Made by a program: the position numbers and the translations under genes
Notes under the pieces: model-generated
Databases searched by the model: none
Seen by the model: only the letters and a program-made list of their open reading frames with translations
What the model was told of the DNA's origin: nothing
Assembly (NCBI GenBank): GCA_007361935.1
Contig: CP041667.1
Span: forward strand, 2,322,501-2,386,500
From: Lachnospiraceae bacterium KGMB03038
GTDB lineage: Bacteria > Bacillota > Clostridia > Lachnospirales > Lachnospiraceae
Direction of reading: 5' to 3'
DNA length: 64,000 nucleotides
Part shown: one piece after another, positions 1 to 8,356 of the stretch
Numbering within the stretch: the stretch's first letter is position 1
Layout of the letters: each line of letters begins with the position of its first letter

Positions 1-31
1 CCACCAATCTTTATATTTCTTCGTCTCAGAT

Positions 32-83
32 AAAAAGCAGGCAAGACGCCCGTTTTCACCAGATAGGCTTCTAACCTGCTTTC
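32..83 (-). terminator. Probable terminator of the small membrane protein gene
   Basis: Read on the minus strand, AAAGCAGG is followed after a long loop by CCTGCTTTTT. This gives an 8-bp stem with a T-run just beyond the stop codon at 114. The loop is long (about 33 nt), so the call is moderate. Confidence 0.5.
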
Positions 84-113
84 TTTTCCTTATGCAATTA
101 TGGATGGCCCTTC

Positions 114-356
114 TTACACCTGATCTTCATCATTGAAGAAATCGTCATCAAAATCATCCTCAAAGTCTTCCTCAAAGTCCTCCAGATAATCGGGGGTAAA
201 GAAACAATATACCGCATAGGCGATCGCCGCGATGGCTGCCACCGCGCCTACGATAGCAAGTATCCAAAGAACCGTTTTGCTCTGTTTGTCTTCGTCCTTT
301 TTATTTACTAACTCACTTAATTTTGTTGCCGCAATAATATCCTCTACTTTACTCAT
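114..356 (-). CDS. Small single-pass membrane protein with acidic tail
   Basis: An 80-residue protein of unknown function. A polar N-terminus (about residues 1-28) precedes one hydrophobic segment (about 29-52, rich in Ala, Ile and Val). The C-terminal 25 residues are almost all Asp, Glu and Phe (DFEDDFDDDFF type). I chose the second ATG (MSKVEDI) because an AAAGGA ribosome site lies about 9 nt before it; a start 12 codons further upstream is open but has no good site. It is transcribed alone, downstream of pcrA in the same direction, with its own extended -10 promoter at 404-412. The topology suggests a membrane-anchored acidic tail facing one side of the membrane. No function is assigned. 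Confidence 0.6.
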   Translation of the reverse strand: MSKVEDIIAATKLSELVNKKDEDKQSKTVLWILAIVGAVAAIAAIAYAVYCFFTPDYLEDFEEDFEDDFDDDFFNDEDQV

Positions 357-403
357 GCTCCCACATCCTTTCTCCTGCTGCCGCAAGTTCAATTATTGTT
401 TTT

Positions 404-412
404 ATTATATCA
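404..412 (-). promoter_or_regulatory. Extended -10 promoter for the small membrane protein
   Basis: On the minus strand the sequence reads TGATATAAT, an extended -10 (TGnTATAAT), about 48 nt upstream of the chosen start. I see no convincing -35, which is usual for extended -10 promoters. Confidence 0.5.
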
Positions 413-443
413 CTAAAATTTTCAGATTACTATATATTTCTTA

Positions 444-2684
444 TCAAATTTTTACCAGTTTTGCAAAAGCCGCAAACATTTTCTTCGTGCCCGGCCCGTC
501 AAAATCCACCGTCACTTCGTAGTCTCTGCCGCCTTCAACGATTGCCGTCACCGTACCGTCGCCAAATTTTACATGGCGCACCCGGTCTCCTTCTTGATAG
601 TCCAGATGTCCAGCCGGGCTGCCGAATTGTTTCCCTTGCTTCACTCCGGCAAACGCCTTTGTATGAAAGGCCTGTCTGGCTTGCTGATAAGCGCTTTGAA
701 ATCTAGGCTTTTCCTTCTCTTCTGTCTCTTCTCTCTTAAATACAGCGCCGGTGGAAAGTAATTCTAAAGGAATCTCTTTTAAAAACCGGGACATTTTATT
801 ATACTGGGTCTCTCCCCGGACCATTCTTCTTCTGGCACAGGTCAGCGTCAGCTTTTCCTGTGCTCTGGTGATTCCCACGTAGCACAGCCGCCGCTCTTCC
901 TCCACCTCTTCCGGATCGTCAGAAGTGATAGTCATATAGCTGGGGAACAATCCGTCCTCCATTCCAGCTAGATACACATGGGGGAATTCAAGCCCTTTGG
1001 CGCTGTGCAGCGTCATCAGCACTACATAGTCGCTGTTTTCATCCAGATCGTCGATATCTGCCACCAGGGCTACTTCCTCTAAGAATCCGCTTAAAGAAGC
1101 CGGCTCGTCCTGTTCCTGGCAGGCTTCTTCGTAGGCCGCGATCTTATTTCGCAGTTCGTCAATATTTTCAATCCTGGCTTCCGCTTCTTCCTCCCCTTCT
1201 GCCTGAAGGCTTTCGATATATCCTGTCTCATCCAGGATCTCCTGCAGAAGATCTGAGATGGTCATCTCTGCCGCATCCCGCTTAAACCGTTCCATCAGCG
1301 CCGCAAAAGACTCCAGTTTGGATAATCCCCGGCCGATATCCGGGATCAGGTCCGCTCCCAGCAGCGCATCATAGAATCCGATCTCACGCCGGGCCGCATA
1401 TTCCTGCACTCGATTGATGGAAGTCAGTCCGATGCCCCGTTTAGGGACGTTAATAATCCGGCGGACCGCCAGATCGTCCTTCCCATTATCGATTGTCTTT
1501 AAGTAAGCCAGCAGGTCTTTGATCTCACGCCGGGCATAAAAGTTGACGCCGCCTACGATCTTATATGGGATATTGGCTGTTACAAACTTTTCTTCAAACA
1601 TCCGGGACTGAGCGTTGGTCCGATAGAGGATCGCGTAATCCTGATAAGCGCCTTCTCCTTGTTCTACCTGCCGCCGGATATCGTCCACAATATATTCCGC
1701 TTCATCATAGGCCGTATCAAACTGCCGGAACTGGATCGCCTCGCCTTTTCCGTTTTCCGTCCACAGCGTCTTTTCTTTCCGGCCTTTGTTGTGGCTGATC
1801 ACTCCATTTGCCGCATTAAGGATGGTTTCCGTGGAACGGTAATTCTGTTCCAGCTTAATGACTGCGGCGTCTTGGAAAAACTGCTCAAAATTCAGGATAT
1901 TCTTGATATTAGCGCCCCGGAATTTATAGATCGACTGGTCGTCGTCTCCCACCACGCACAGATTCCGGTACTTGGACGCAAGAAGGCGGACCAGCTCAAA
2001 CTGCACGGTATTGGTGTCTTGGTACTCATCTACCATGATATAGCGGAACCGCTCCTGATAATAGTCCAGTACCTCCTTATGGGTCTGGAATAACTGGACC
2101 GTCTTCAGCAACAGATCATCAAAGTCAAGGGCGTTATTGGCCCGCATCTGTTTCTCATACTCTGTGTAGATTTCAGCTACTTTCTTCAGGCCAAAATCTC
2201 CCCCTGCCTGGAGCTGGAACTCTTCCGGCGTGATCAGTTCATTTTTGGCTTTAGAGATGGACGACAAAAGCGTCCGCTCCCGGAAAATCTTTGTGTCCAC
2301 ATTCAGCAGGCGGCACACGTCCTTCATCAATGTTTTCTGGTCATCCGTATCGTAAATGGTAAAATTCGTGTCATATCCCAGCAGTTCAATGTGTCTGCGC
2401 AGGATCCGCACGCACATAGAATGAAAGGTGCTCACCCAGATACTTTCTGAGCCAAAGCCTACCAGCCGATCCACCCTTTCCCGCATTTCTCCCGCCGCCT
2501 TGTTTGTAAATGTAATAGCAAGGATATTCCAGGGATTGACTCCTTTTTCTTCGATCAAATACGCGATCCTGTGAGTCAGAACACGGGTTTTGCCAGATCC
2601 CGCCCCCGCAAGAATCAGAAGCGGTCCTTCCGTATGGAGCACCGCTTCTTTTTGTCTGTCGTTCAATGTATCGTATATACTCAA
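444..2684 (-). CDS. pcrA: ATP-dependent DNA helicase PcrA/UvrD
   Basis: A superfamily 1A 3'-5' DNA helicase for repair and for removing recombination or transcription blocks, acting on chromosomal DNA in the cytoplasm. At 746 residues it matches the family length. Visible motifs in order: Walker A AGAGSGKT (about residue 27), motif Ia TFTNKAA, motif II DEYQDTN (about 218), motif III GDDDQSIYKFRGA, motif IV QNYRST, motif V TLHSAKGLEFPHVY (about 560) and motif VI GITRAQEKL. The C-terminal 45 residues (DRVRHVKFGDGTV) are the Tudor-like RNA polymerase-binding tail seen in PcrA. The start is TTG with GGAAAGGAT upstream, only 2 nt after the DUF3783 stop, so the two genes form an operon. Confidence is very high. 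Confidence 0.97.
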   Translation of the reverse strand: MSIYDTLNDRQKEAVLHTEGPLLILAGAGSGKTRVLTHRIAYLIEEKGVNPWNILAITFTNKAAGEMRERVDRLVGFGSESIWVSTFHSMCVRILRRHIELLGYDTNFTIYDTDDQKTLMKDVCRLLNVDTKIFRERTLLSSISKAKNELITPEEFQLQAGGDFGLKKVAEIYTEYEKQMRANNALDFDDLLLKTVQLFQTHKEVLDYYQERFRYIMVDEYQDTNTVQFELVRLLASKYRNLCVVGDDDQSIYKFRGANIKNILNFEQFFQDAAVIKLEQNYRSTETILNAANGVISHNKGRKEKTLWTENGKGEAIQFRQFDTAYDEAEYIVDDIRRQVEQGEGAYQDYAILYRTNAQSRMFEEKFVTANIPYKIVGGVNFYARREIKDLLAYLKTIDNGKDDLAVRRIINVPKRGIGLTSINRVQEYAARREIGFYDALLGADLIPDIGRGLSKLESFAALMERFKRDAAEMTISDLLQEILDETGYIESLQAEGEEEAEARIENIDELRNKIAAYEEACQEQDEPASLSGFLEEVALVADIDDLDENSDYVVLMTLHSAKGLEFPHVYLAGMEDGLFPSYMTITSDDPEEVEEERRLCYVGITRAQEKLTLTCARRRMVRGETQYNKMSRFLKEIPLELLSTGAVFKREETEEKEKPRFQSAYQQARQAFHTKAFAGVKQGKQFGSPAGHLDYQEGDRVRHVKFGDGTVTAIVEGGRDYEVTVDFDGPGTKKMFAAFAKLVKI

Positions 2685-2686
2685 AT

Positions 2687-3079
2687 CTATCCTTTCCTTT
2701 CCGCTTCCCGCCTCTTCATGATCTCATGCTCTTTCTTGATCTCATCATGGAGCGCCAGAGATGTCCATTTTTGATTGGAAGCCGTCACTACCGCTTTCAG
2801 CCCAACCTGCACCCGATCCTTCTGCATCAAAAAGATCGCCTTGTCCAGCATGTCTTCTGTTTCCGCCTGGATCACCAGCATTTCTTCCGGGAATCCATCT
2901 CCATCGTAAACTTCCGGTTCCAGTTCCGGCTCTTCCATGCCTGTCAGCGCTCCGATGGGCCACAGATACTGCTCCTTGTCCACGGCGCGGACCTTGAATC
3001 CTAAGAATCCAAAGATCATCCCTATCTTCTTTCCCTTAGCCGTGCCCTTGAGATTATAGCATAAAACTACTGATTTCAT
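2687..3079 (-). CDS. DUF3783-family protein upstream of pcrA
   Basis: A 130-residue soluble protein of the DUF3783 type found in Firmicutes; its biochemical role is not known. The N-terminal half (VVLCYNLKGTAKGKKIG) resembles a small Rossmann-like fold, and the C-terminus is a charged helix (KKEHEIMKRREAERKG). I chose the internal ATG (MKSVVL) because GGAG sits 8 nt upstream. It is the first gene of a two-gene unit with pcrA, behind a clear sigma-A promoter. The arrangement suggests co-regulation with pcrA but does not show a DNA repair role. Confidence 0.75.
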   Translation of the reverse strand: MKSVVLCYNLKGTAKGKKIGMIFGFLGFKVRAVDKEQYLWPIGALTGMEEPELEPEVYDGDGFPEEMLVIQAETEDMLDKAIFLMQKDRVQVGLKAVVTASNQKWTSLALHDEIKKEHEIMKRREAERKG

Positions 3080-3111
3080 AAATCCAATCTCCATTTCCAA
3101 AGTCTGGTTCC

Positions 3112-3140
3112 ATTATAAGAGGTTTGGGGAAGGTATGCAA
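3112..3140 (-). promoter_or_regulatory. Sigma-A promoter for DUF3783-pcrA
   Basis: Minus strand: -35 TTGCAT (3135-3140), a 17-nt spacer, and -10 TATAAT (3112-3117), about 33 nt upstream of the DUF3783 start. Confidence 0.65.
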
Positions 3141-3152
3141 GCAAATCCAGCT

Positions 3153-5057
3153 CTACTGCAGCGCAAGATTTCCTGTATACAGCTGATAATACCGTCCTTT
3201 TTCCTCGATCAGCTGATCATGAGTTCCGCGTTCGATGATCCGCCCCTGCTCCAATACCATGATACAGTCCGAATTGCGTACGGTAGACAGTCGGTGAGCG
3301 ATCACAAACGTTGTCCTTCCATGCATCAGTTTATCCATACCCTCCTGGACGATCCGCTCTGTCCGGGTGTCGATAGAACTGGTAGCTTCATCCAGGATCA
3401 GCACCGGCGGGTCCGCCACCGCGGCTCTGGCAATAGCCAGAAGCTGTCTCTGGCCTTGGCTTAAGTTTGCCCCGTCTCCGGTGATCATCGTATCGTAGCC
3501 ATTTGGCAGACGCCGGATGAAGCCATCCGCGTTTGCTAATTTGGCCGCCGCCACGATCTCCTCATCGGAAGCATCCAGCTTCCCAAAACGGATATTGTCT
3601 TTTACCGTTCCTGTAAACAGATGGGTGTCCTGAAGCACAATCCCCAGGGAACGTCTCAGATCCGCTTTCTTGATCTTATTGATATTGATCCCGTCATACC
3701 GGATCTTTCCGTCCTGGATATCGTAAAATCGGTTGATCAGATTTGTGATCGTCGTCTTGCCTGCTCCCGTAGATCCTACAAAAGCGATCTTTTGTCCCGG
3801 CGTAGCATAGAGCTTGATGTCGTGAAGTACGATCTTCTCATCTGTATAGCCAAAGTCTACTCCGTTGAAGACCACGTCTCCTTTGACTTCCACATAGTCC
3901 ACGCTTCCGTCTGCCCGATGGATATGCTTCCAGGCCCACCGTCCGGTCCGTTCTTTGGTCTCCTCTATCACGCCATTTTCTTCTTTTATATTGACTAACG
4001 TCACGTAACCTTCATCTTTTTCCTCTTCCTCATCCAGAAGCCGGAAAATCCGCTCCGCTCCGGCCATTGCCATGATCACCGCATTTAGCTGCATACTGAT
4101 CTGGTTGATGGGCATACTGAAATTCCGGTTGAAGGTCAGGAAACTGGCAAGGCCTCCCAGCGTAAATCCTCCCACATTTCCAAGAGCCAGGACTCCGCCT
4201 GCGATGGCGCAGACCACATAACTTACATTGCCAAGCTGGGCGTTGATCGGCCCCAGCAGATTGGCATAGGTATTAGCCTTGTCTGCGCTGACATACAGTT
4301 TGTCATTCAATTCTCGAAACCGCTCTATATTTTCTTCCTCGTGACAGAAGACTTTGACCACCTTCTGGCCGCTCATCATTTCCTCGATATATCCGTTTAC
4401 CGTTCCCAGGTTGACCTGCTGCTCCAAAAAATATCTGCCGCTTTTTCCCGCCATGATCTTAGAACTGAACACCATGATCCCTACCATCAAAAGCGTCACG
4501 ATCGTCAAAGGTATGCTTAGAATCACCATGCTTACCAAGACGCTGACGATCGTGATCGCGCTGTTCAGAAGCTGGGGCATACTCTGGCTGATCATCTGGC
4601 GCAGCGTATCAATGTCGTTTGTATACACCGACATGATATCGCCATGGGCATGGGTATCGAAATATTTGATCGGCAGTTTCTGCATATGGCTGAACAGATC
4701 GTCTCTCATATCCCTCAGTGTTCCCTGGGTCACTGTCACCATCAGGCGGTTATAGGTATAGGTCGAGATGATCCCCACTCCGTAAAAGGCCGCCACCCGC
4801 AGGATGGCCTGGGCCAGCGGTGCGAAATCAGGGGTGTCGCTCATCAGGAATGGAGTAATGTACACATCGATCAAATCCCGCATAAACATGGTTCCCTGCA
4901 CATTGGCAAGCACTCCGACTAAGATTAAGACTACTACTGCCGCGCAGTGAATCCCGTAATCTTTAAATACATACTTCATTACCCGGGCAAATAAACGTCC
5001 CGGATGCTCCACCTGGCTTTTCACGCCTCTTGGCGCTCTTTTCATCGGTCCTGGCAT
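3153..5057 (-). CDS. ABC exporter subunit with the catalytically competent ATP site
   Basis: A 634-residue half-exporter: six-helix transmembrane domain (about residues 25-340) followed by a nucleotide-binding domain (about 395-630). Between them is an extra stretch of about 45 residues, as in BmrD/YheH-type subunits. The NBD has Walker A GSTGAGKTT, Walker B VLILDEATSS with catalytic Glu, and H-loop AHRLST. Its signature is the deviant LSQGQ. It lies 3 nt downstream of a second exporter subunit whose own Walker B and H-loop are degenerate but whose signature is good, so together they fit a heterodimeric multidrug or lipid exporter (BmrCD, TM287/288 type). The substrate cannot be told from sequence. 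The start at MPGP is preferred; MKRAP four codons later is possible. Confidence 0.9.
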   Translation of the reverse strand: MPGPMKRAPRGVKSQVEHPGRLFARVMKYVFKDYGIHCAAVVVLILVGVLANVQGTMFMRDLIDVYITPFLMSDTPDFAPLAQAILRVAAFYGVGIISTYTYNRLMVTVTQGTLRDMRDDLFSHMQKLPIKYFDTHAHGDIMSVYTNDIDTLRQMISQSMPQLLNSAITIVSVLVSMVILSIPLTIVTLLMVGIMVFSSKIMAGKSGRYFLEQQVNLGTVNGYIEEMMSGQKVVKVFCHEEENIERFRELNDKLYVSADKANTYANLLGPINAQLGNVSYVVCAIAGGVLALGNVGGFTLGGLASFLTFNRNFSMPINQISMQLNAVIMAMAGAERIFRLLDEEEEKDEGYVTLVNIKEENGVIEETKERTGRWAWKHIHRADGSVDYVEVKGDVVFNGVDFGYTDEKIVLHDIKLYATPGQKIAFVGSTGAGKTTITNLINRFYDIQDGKIRYDGININKIKKADLRRSLGIVLQDTHLFTGTVKDNIRFGKLDASDEEIVAAAKLANADGFIRRLPNGYDTMITGDGANLSQGQRQLLAIARAAVADPPVLILDEATSSIDTRTERIVQEGMDKLMHGRTTFVIAHRLSTVRNSDCIMVLEQGRIIERGTHDQLIEEKGRYYQLYTGNLALQ

Positions 5058-5060
5058 CTC

Positions 5061-6809
5061 TTATTCACCTGCCTTTTCGTCAAAATCCCCGCCGCCCTGG
5101 GTCTGAGACTCATAGACTTCGCGGTATATCTCATTGGTTTCCAATAATTCCTCATGAGTTCCAAATCCGTTGACACAGCCGTCTTCCATCACGATGATCC
5201 GGTCTGCGTCCTGGACGCTGGAGATTCTCTGGGCAATGATCAGTTTTGTAGTATCTGGGATCGCTTCCCGGAACGATTTGCGGATTTTGGCGTCTGTTGC
5301 CGTATCTACAGCGCTGGTGCTGTCGTCCAGGATCAGGATCTTAGGCTTTTTAAGAAGCGCCCTCGCGATGCAGAGCCGCTGCTTCTGGCCCCCGGATACA
5401 TTGGTTCCTCCCTGTTCTATATGAGTCTGGTATCCTGCCGGCATCCGCTGGATAAATTCATCCGCGCAGGCAAGCCGGCATGCCTGTCGGCATTCCTCTT
5501 CGGAAGCCTCTTTATTCCCCCATCTCAGATTCTCCAGGATTGAGCCTGAGAACAAAACATTGTTCTGAAGCACAACCGACACCTGGTTTCGCAGGACTTC
5601 CATATCATATTCTTTCACATTCCTTCCGCCTACCAGCACTTCTCCTTTTGTCACATCATAAAGACGGCTGACCAGGTTTACCAGACTGGTCTTGGCGCTT
5701 CCAGTGCCTCCGATGATCCCGATCGTCTCTCCAGAACGGATCGTAAGGTCAATATCTTTGAGCACAGGCTCTTCACTGTCCCTGCGGTACGCAAAATCCA
5801 CATGCCGGAATTCAATGCTGCCATCAGGCACATCCATCACCGGGCGCTCCGGATTCTGAAGATCGCTGGTCTCCCTTAACACTTCAGAAATACGCCGGAC
5901 GCTGGCCATACTCATAGAGACCATCACGAATACCATGGAGAGCATCATCAGGCTCATCAGGATATTCATACAATAAGCAAGAAGACTCATTAATTCCCCT
6001 TCCGTCAGCTGGGACGATACGATCATCTTAGCTCCCAGCCAGCTGATCAGGAGAATACAGCTATAGACAGTGATCTGCATAAGAGGCGCGTTATAGACCA
6101 AATTGCACTCGGCCTTGGTGAATATCCTGCATAGATTGCCGCTTGCCCGCTTAAACTTACTGGTCTCCTGTTCTTCTCTCACATACGCCTTGACTACTCG
6201 GATCGCCGACACATTCTCCTGTACAGAAGCATTCAGATCGTCATACTTGGGGAACGCCTGCTGGAAATACCGGGTGGCATGGCTCATGATCAGAAACAGC
6301 AGGATTCCCAGCACGATCACTGCGATCAGATAGATCACCGCCAATCTCGCATTGATAGCAAAGGCCATCAACATAGCGCACACCAGGCTTGCCGGAGCCC
6401 TGGTGAACATCCGCAGCGTCATCTGATACGCGTTCTGTACGTTCGTCACGTCTGTAGTCAGCCGGGTCACCAGGCCCGCCGTACTATATTTATCGATATT
6501 TGAAAACGAAAATGTTTGTATATTATTGAACATAGCCTCCCTTAGGTTTCTGGCCAGTCCAGCAGATGCCTTCGCGCCAAAACGCCCGCCCCCGACACCG
6601 GCCAGAAGACCGATCAGCGCCGCCGCGATCATCACCGCTCCAACCCGGTAAATATGTCCAATATCTCCCTCATTTACTCCCTGATCAATGATCGAAGCCA
6701 TCAGGAACGGGATCGCCATCTCCATCAGTACTTCCAGGACCATGAAAAGGGGCGTTGCGATGGATGCGCCTTTATATTGTTTTACTTCTCTTAATAATAC
6801 GCGGATCAT
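5061..6809 (-). CDS. ABC exporter subunit with degenerate ATP site
   Basis: A 582-residue half-exporter, the first gene of the pair: transmembrane domain about residues 15-310, NBD about 330-570. The NBD departs from consensus at every catalytic point. Walker A is GGTGSAKT (Ala for the last Gly), the residue after Walker B is Asp (ILILDDSTSAVD) instead of Glu, and the H-loop His is Gln (IAQRISS). Its signature VSGGQ is sound. This is the pattern of the non-hydrolysing half in heterodimeric exporters such as BmrC and TM287. The start has GAGGAGG 7 nt upstream. Expression is probably controlled from the 29-bp operator at 6847-6875 just downstream of the promoter. Confidence 0.92.
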   Translation of the reverse strand: MIRVLLREVKQYKGASIATPLFMVLEVLMEMAIPFLMASIIDQGVNEGDIGHIYRVGAVMIAAALIGLLAGVGGGRFGAKASAGLARNLREAMFNNIQTFSFSNIDKYSTAGLVTRLTTDVTNVQNAYQMTLRMFTRAPASLVCAMLMAFAINARLAVIYLIAVIVLGILLFLIMSHATRYFQQAFPKYDDLNASVQENVSAIRVVKAYVREEQETSKFKRASGNLCRIFTKAECNLVYNAPLMQITVYSCILLISWLGAKMIVSSQLTEGELMSLLAYCMNILMSLMMLSMVFVMVSMSMASVRRISEVLRETSDLQNPERPVMDVPDGSIEFRHVDFAYRRDSEEPVLKDIDLTIRSGETIGIIGGTGSAKTSLVNLVSRLYDVTKGEVLVGGRNVKEYDMEVLRNQVSVVLQNNVLFSGSILENLRWGNKEASEEECRQACRLACADEFIQRMPAGYQTHIEQGGTNVSGGQKQRLCIARALLKKPKILILDDSTSAVDTATDAKIRKSFREAIPDTTKLIIAQRISSVQDADRIIVMEDGCVNGFGTHEELLETNEIYREVYESQTQGGGDFDEKAGE

Positions 6810-6846
6810 CCATATCCTCCTCTCCTGAAATCCTTCGTAAAAAATT

Positions 6847-6875
6847 GTTCGTTACCAAATAATTTGATAACGAAC
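6847..6875. promoter_or_regulatory. 29-bp near-perfect operator palindrome of the ABC operon
   Basis: GTTCGTTAC and GTAACGAAC-type arms meet around a central A: 13 of 14 base pairs match (one mismatch, C6855 against A6867). It lies between the promoter and the ribosome site of the exporter operon, the position expected for a repressor. The length and symmetry resemble MarR-family operators. No MarR gene is adjacent, which is unusual for this exporter type. Confidence 0.8.
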
Positions 6876-6892
6876 CTTCGTCTGTAGAACAT

Positions 6893-6920
6893 ATTCTACC
6901 ATCTCTTCTATTTTTGTCAA
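6893..6920 (-). promoter_or_regulatory. Sigma-A promoter of the ABC exporter operon
   Basis: Minus strand: consensus -35 TTGACA (6915-6920), a 16-nt spacer and -10 TAGAAT (6893-6898). The predicted transcript start falls about 10 nt before the operator palindrome. Confidence 0.7.
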
Positions 6921-6956
6921 TATTTTTCTCGGCGCACAGTATATCTGAAAAAATCC

Positions 6957-6985
6957 TTGTCATATAGTTTTAAAAACTATATAAT
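6957..6985 (+). promoter_or_regulatory. Sigma-A promoter of the DUF1836 gene with overlapping palindrome
   Basis: -35 TTGTCA (6957-6962), a 17-nt spacer and consensus -10 TATAAT (6980-6985). A perfect 21-bp inverted repeat (10-bp arms ATATAGTTTT, centre A6972, span 6962-6982) covers the whole spacer and reaches into both hexamers. That is a likely operator for a helix-turn-helix protein, plausibly the gene product itself. Confidence 0.75.
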
Positions 6986-7005
6986 AGATTTACTGAGGTG
7001 AAGTT

Positions 7006-7617
7006 ATGACAATAAATACAAAAGACATGCTGAACAGCATCCTTTCCAGCATTGCGCGGATCGACTATGTAAAGCCAGAGAGTATCCCCAATATTGATCT
7101 TTATATGGATCAGGTCACTACCTTTATGAATGAGCAGCTCCGCTCGACCAAACGCTATGAAGATGACAAGATCCTTACTAAGACCATGATCAATAATTAT
7201 GCCAAGAATAATCTGCTCCCTCCTCCTGTTAAAAAGAAGTATTCCAGGGAACACGTGCTCGTAATGATCTTTATCTACTATTTTAAAAACATCCTCTCGA
7301 TCAAGGATATTGAGGCAATGCTGACTCCTATCACGGAGAATTACTTTAATAACGAATCGTTCAACATGACGGAAATCTATGAGGAAATCTGCCAGCTGGA
7401 AAAGTCCCGGATCGACGGCCTTGCAAAAGATGTGGCCAGAGCTTACCAAAGTGCTGAAGAGACGTTTGGAGACCGTCCCCAGGATGAGCAGGAATATCTG
7501 CGCTTCTTTTCCTTTATCTGCAATCTCAGCTTTGACGTCTATGTTAAAAAACTTTTGATCGAAAAACTGATCGATGAACTTCCTGACCCGGAGTCTTCTG
7601 AAAAAAAGAAGAAATAA
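7006..7617 (+). CDS. DUF1836 helix-turn-helix protein
   Basis: A 203-residue DUF1836-family protein, a Firmicute family with a MerR-like winged-helix N-terminal region and no assigned function. The N-terminal half holds the likely DNA-binding part (KILTKTMINNYAKNNLLPPP, then KKKYSREHVLVMIFIYYFKN), and the C-terminal half is helical. GAGGTG lies 6 nt before the ATG. It is divergent from the ABC exporter operon and convergent with kdpE, sharing a terminator with the latter. The palindrome across its own promoter suggests autorepression. It could also act on the exporter promoter 90 nt away, but that operator has a different sequence. Confidence 0.8.
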   Translation: MTINTKDMLNSILSSIARIDYVKPESIPNIDLYMDQVTTFMNEQLRSTKRYEDDKILTKTMINNYAKNNLLPPPVKKKYSREHVLVMIFIYYFKNILSIKDIEAMLTPITENYFNNESFNMTEIYEEICQLEKSRIDGLAKDVARAYQSAEETFGDRPQDEQEYLRFFSFICNLSFDVYVKKLLIEKLIDELPDPESSEKKKK

Positions 7618-7642
7618 GGCCATGCCTTATTTCTTTTCTTTT
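7601..7642. terminator. Bidirectional terminator between the DUF1836 gene and kdpE
   Basis: A perfect 12-bp stem (7609-7620 with 7624-7635, loop CAT) is flanked by A-rich sequence on the left and T-rich sequence on the right, so it can serve both converging genes. It overlaps both stop codons. Confidence 0.85.
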
Positions 7643-8355
7643 GCCTGTACATCCGCTTCCACAAAACGGTACCCCACCCCGATCTCTGTAAATATGAACT
7701 CCGGCTGAGCAGGATTTTTCTCGATCTTTCTGCGTATATTGGCCATATTGACCCGAAGGATCCGGTTGTCATTCTTCATATTCGGCCCCCAGATCTCTTT
7801 CATCATATAATCATAGGTCAATACTTTTCCCGCGTATTTTCCAAGAAGGCTTACCAGTTTAAACTCATTCTGGGTCAATCCCGCATCTGTTCCGTCTACA
7901 AATACCCGGTGTTTGTCGTGGTCGATCACCAGACGGCCGGAAAGAAAAGACATGCTCTGGCCGCCGTTCTGCCCCGTTCCTGATCCCCTTGCGTGACGAA
8001 TCGCCGTACGGACCCTGGCGAGAAGCTCTGACGTCCCAAAAGGCTTTGTGATATAATCGTCAGCTCCTTTGTCCAAAGCCGACACCTTATCCTTCTCATG
8101 GGTCCTGGCCGATACTACGATGATCGGCATCTGGGACCATTCTCTTACATTTTCTAAGATTTTAATACCGTCCATATCCGGCAGCCCCAGGTCTAAGATC
8201 ACGATATCCGGGCACTGAGATGTGATCAGACTGTAGGCGCTAAGCCCGTTCTGTGCCAGCAGGACTTCATAATTATTTGCTTCCAGAACCGTCTGAAGAA
8301 AACTGCGAATATTTTTATCGTCCTCTACTATCAGGACTCTATCCCTAATCTCCAT
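7627..8355 (-). CDS. kdpE: OmpR-family response regulator, KdpE type
   Basis: A 242-residue two-component response regulator. The receiver domain (about residues 5-120) has the acidic pair EDD, phosphoacceptor Asp in LDLGLPDMDG and the switch Lys in DDYITKPFG. A C-terminal OmpR/PhoB winged helix (about 140-235) follows. It sits 1 nt downstream of a KdpD-like kinase. KdpDE classically controls the high-affinity K+ pump KdpFABC under K+ limitation or c-di-AMP signalling. No kdpFABC genes lie nearby, but a Trk K+ uptake operon is 11 kb away in the same direction, which makes K+ homeostasis a reasonable inference only. Confidence 0.88.
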   Translation of the reverse strand: MEIRDRVLIVEDDKNIRSFLQTVLEANNYEVLLAQNGLSAYSLITSQCPDIVILDLGLPDMDGIKILENVREWSQMPIIVVSARTHEKDKVSALDKGADDYITKPFGTSELLARVRTAIRHARGSGTGQNGGQSMSFLSGRLVIDHDKHRVFVDGTDAGLTQNEFKLVSLLGKYAGKVLTYDYMMKEIWGPNMKNDNRILRVNMANIRRKIEKNPAQPEFIFTEIGVGYRFVEADVQAKEKK

Positions 8356-8356
8356 C

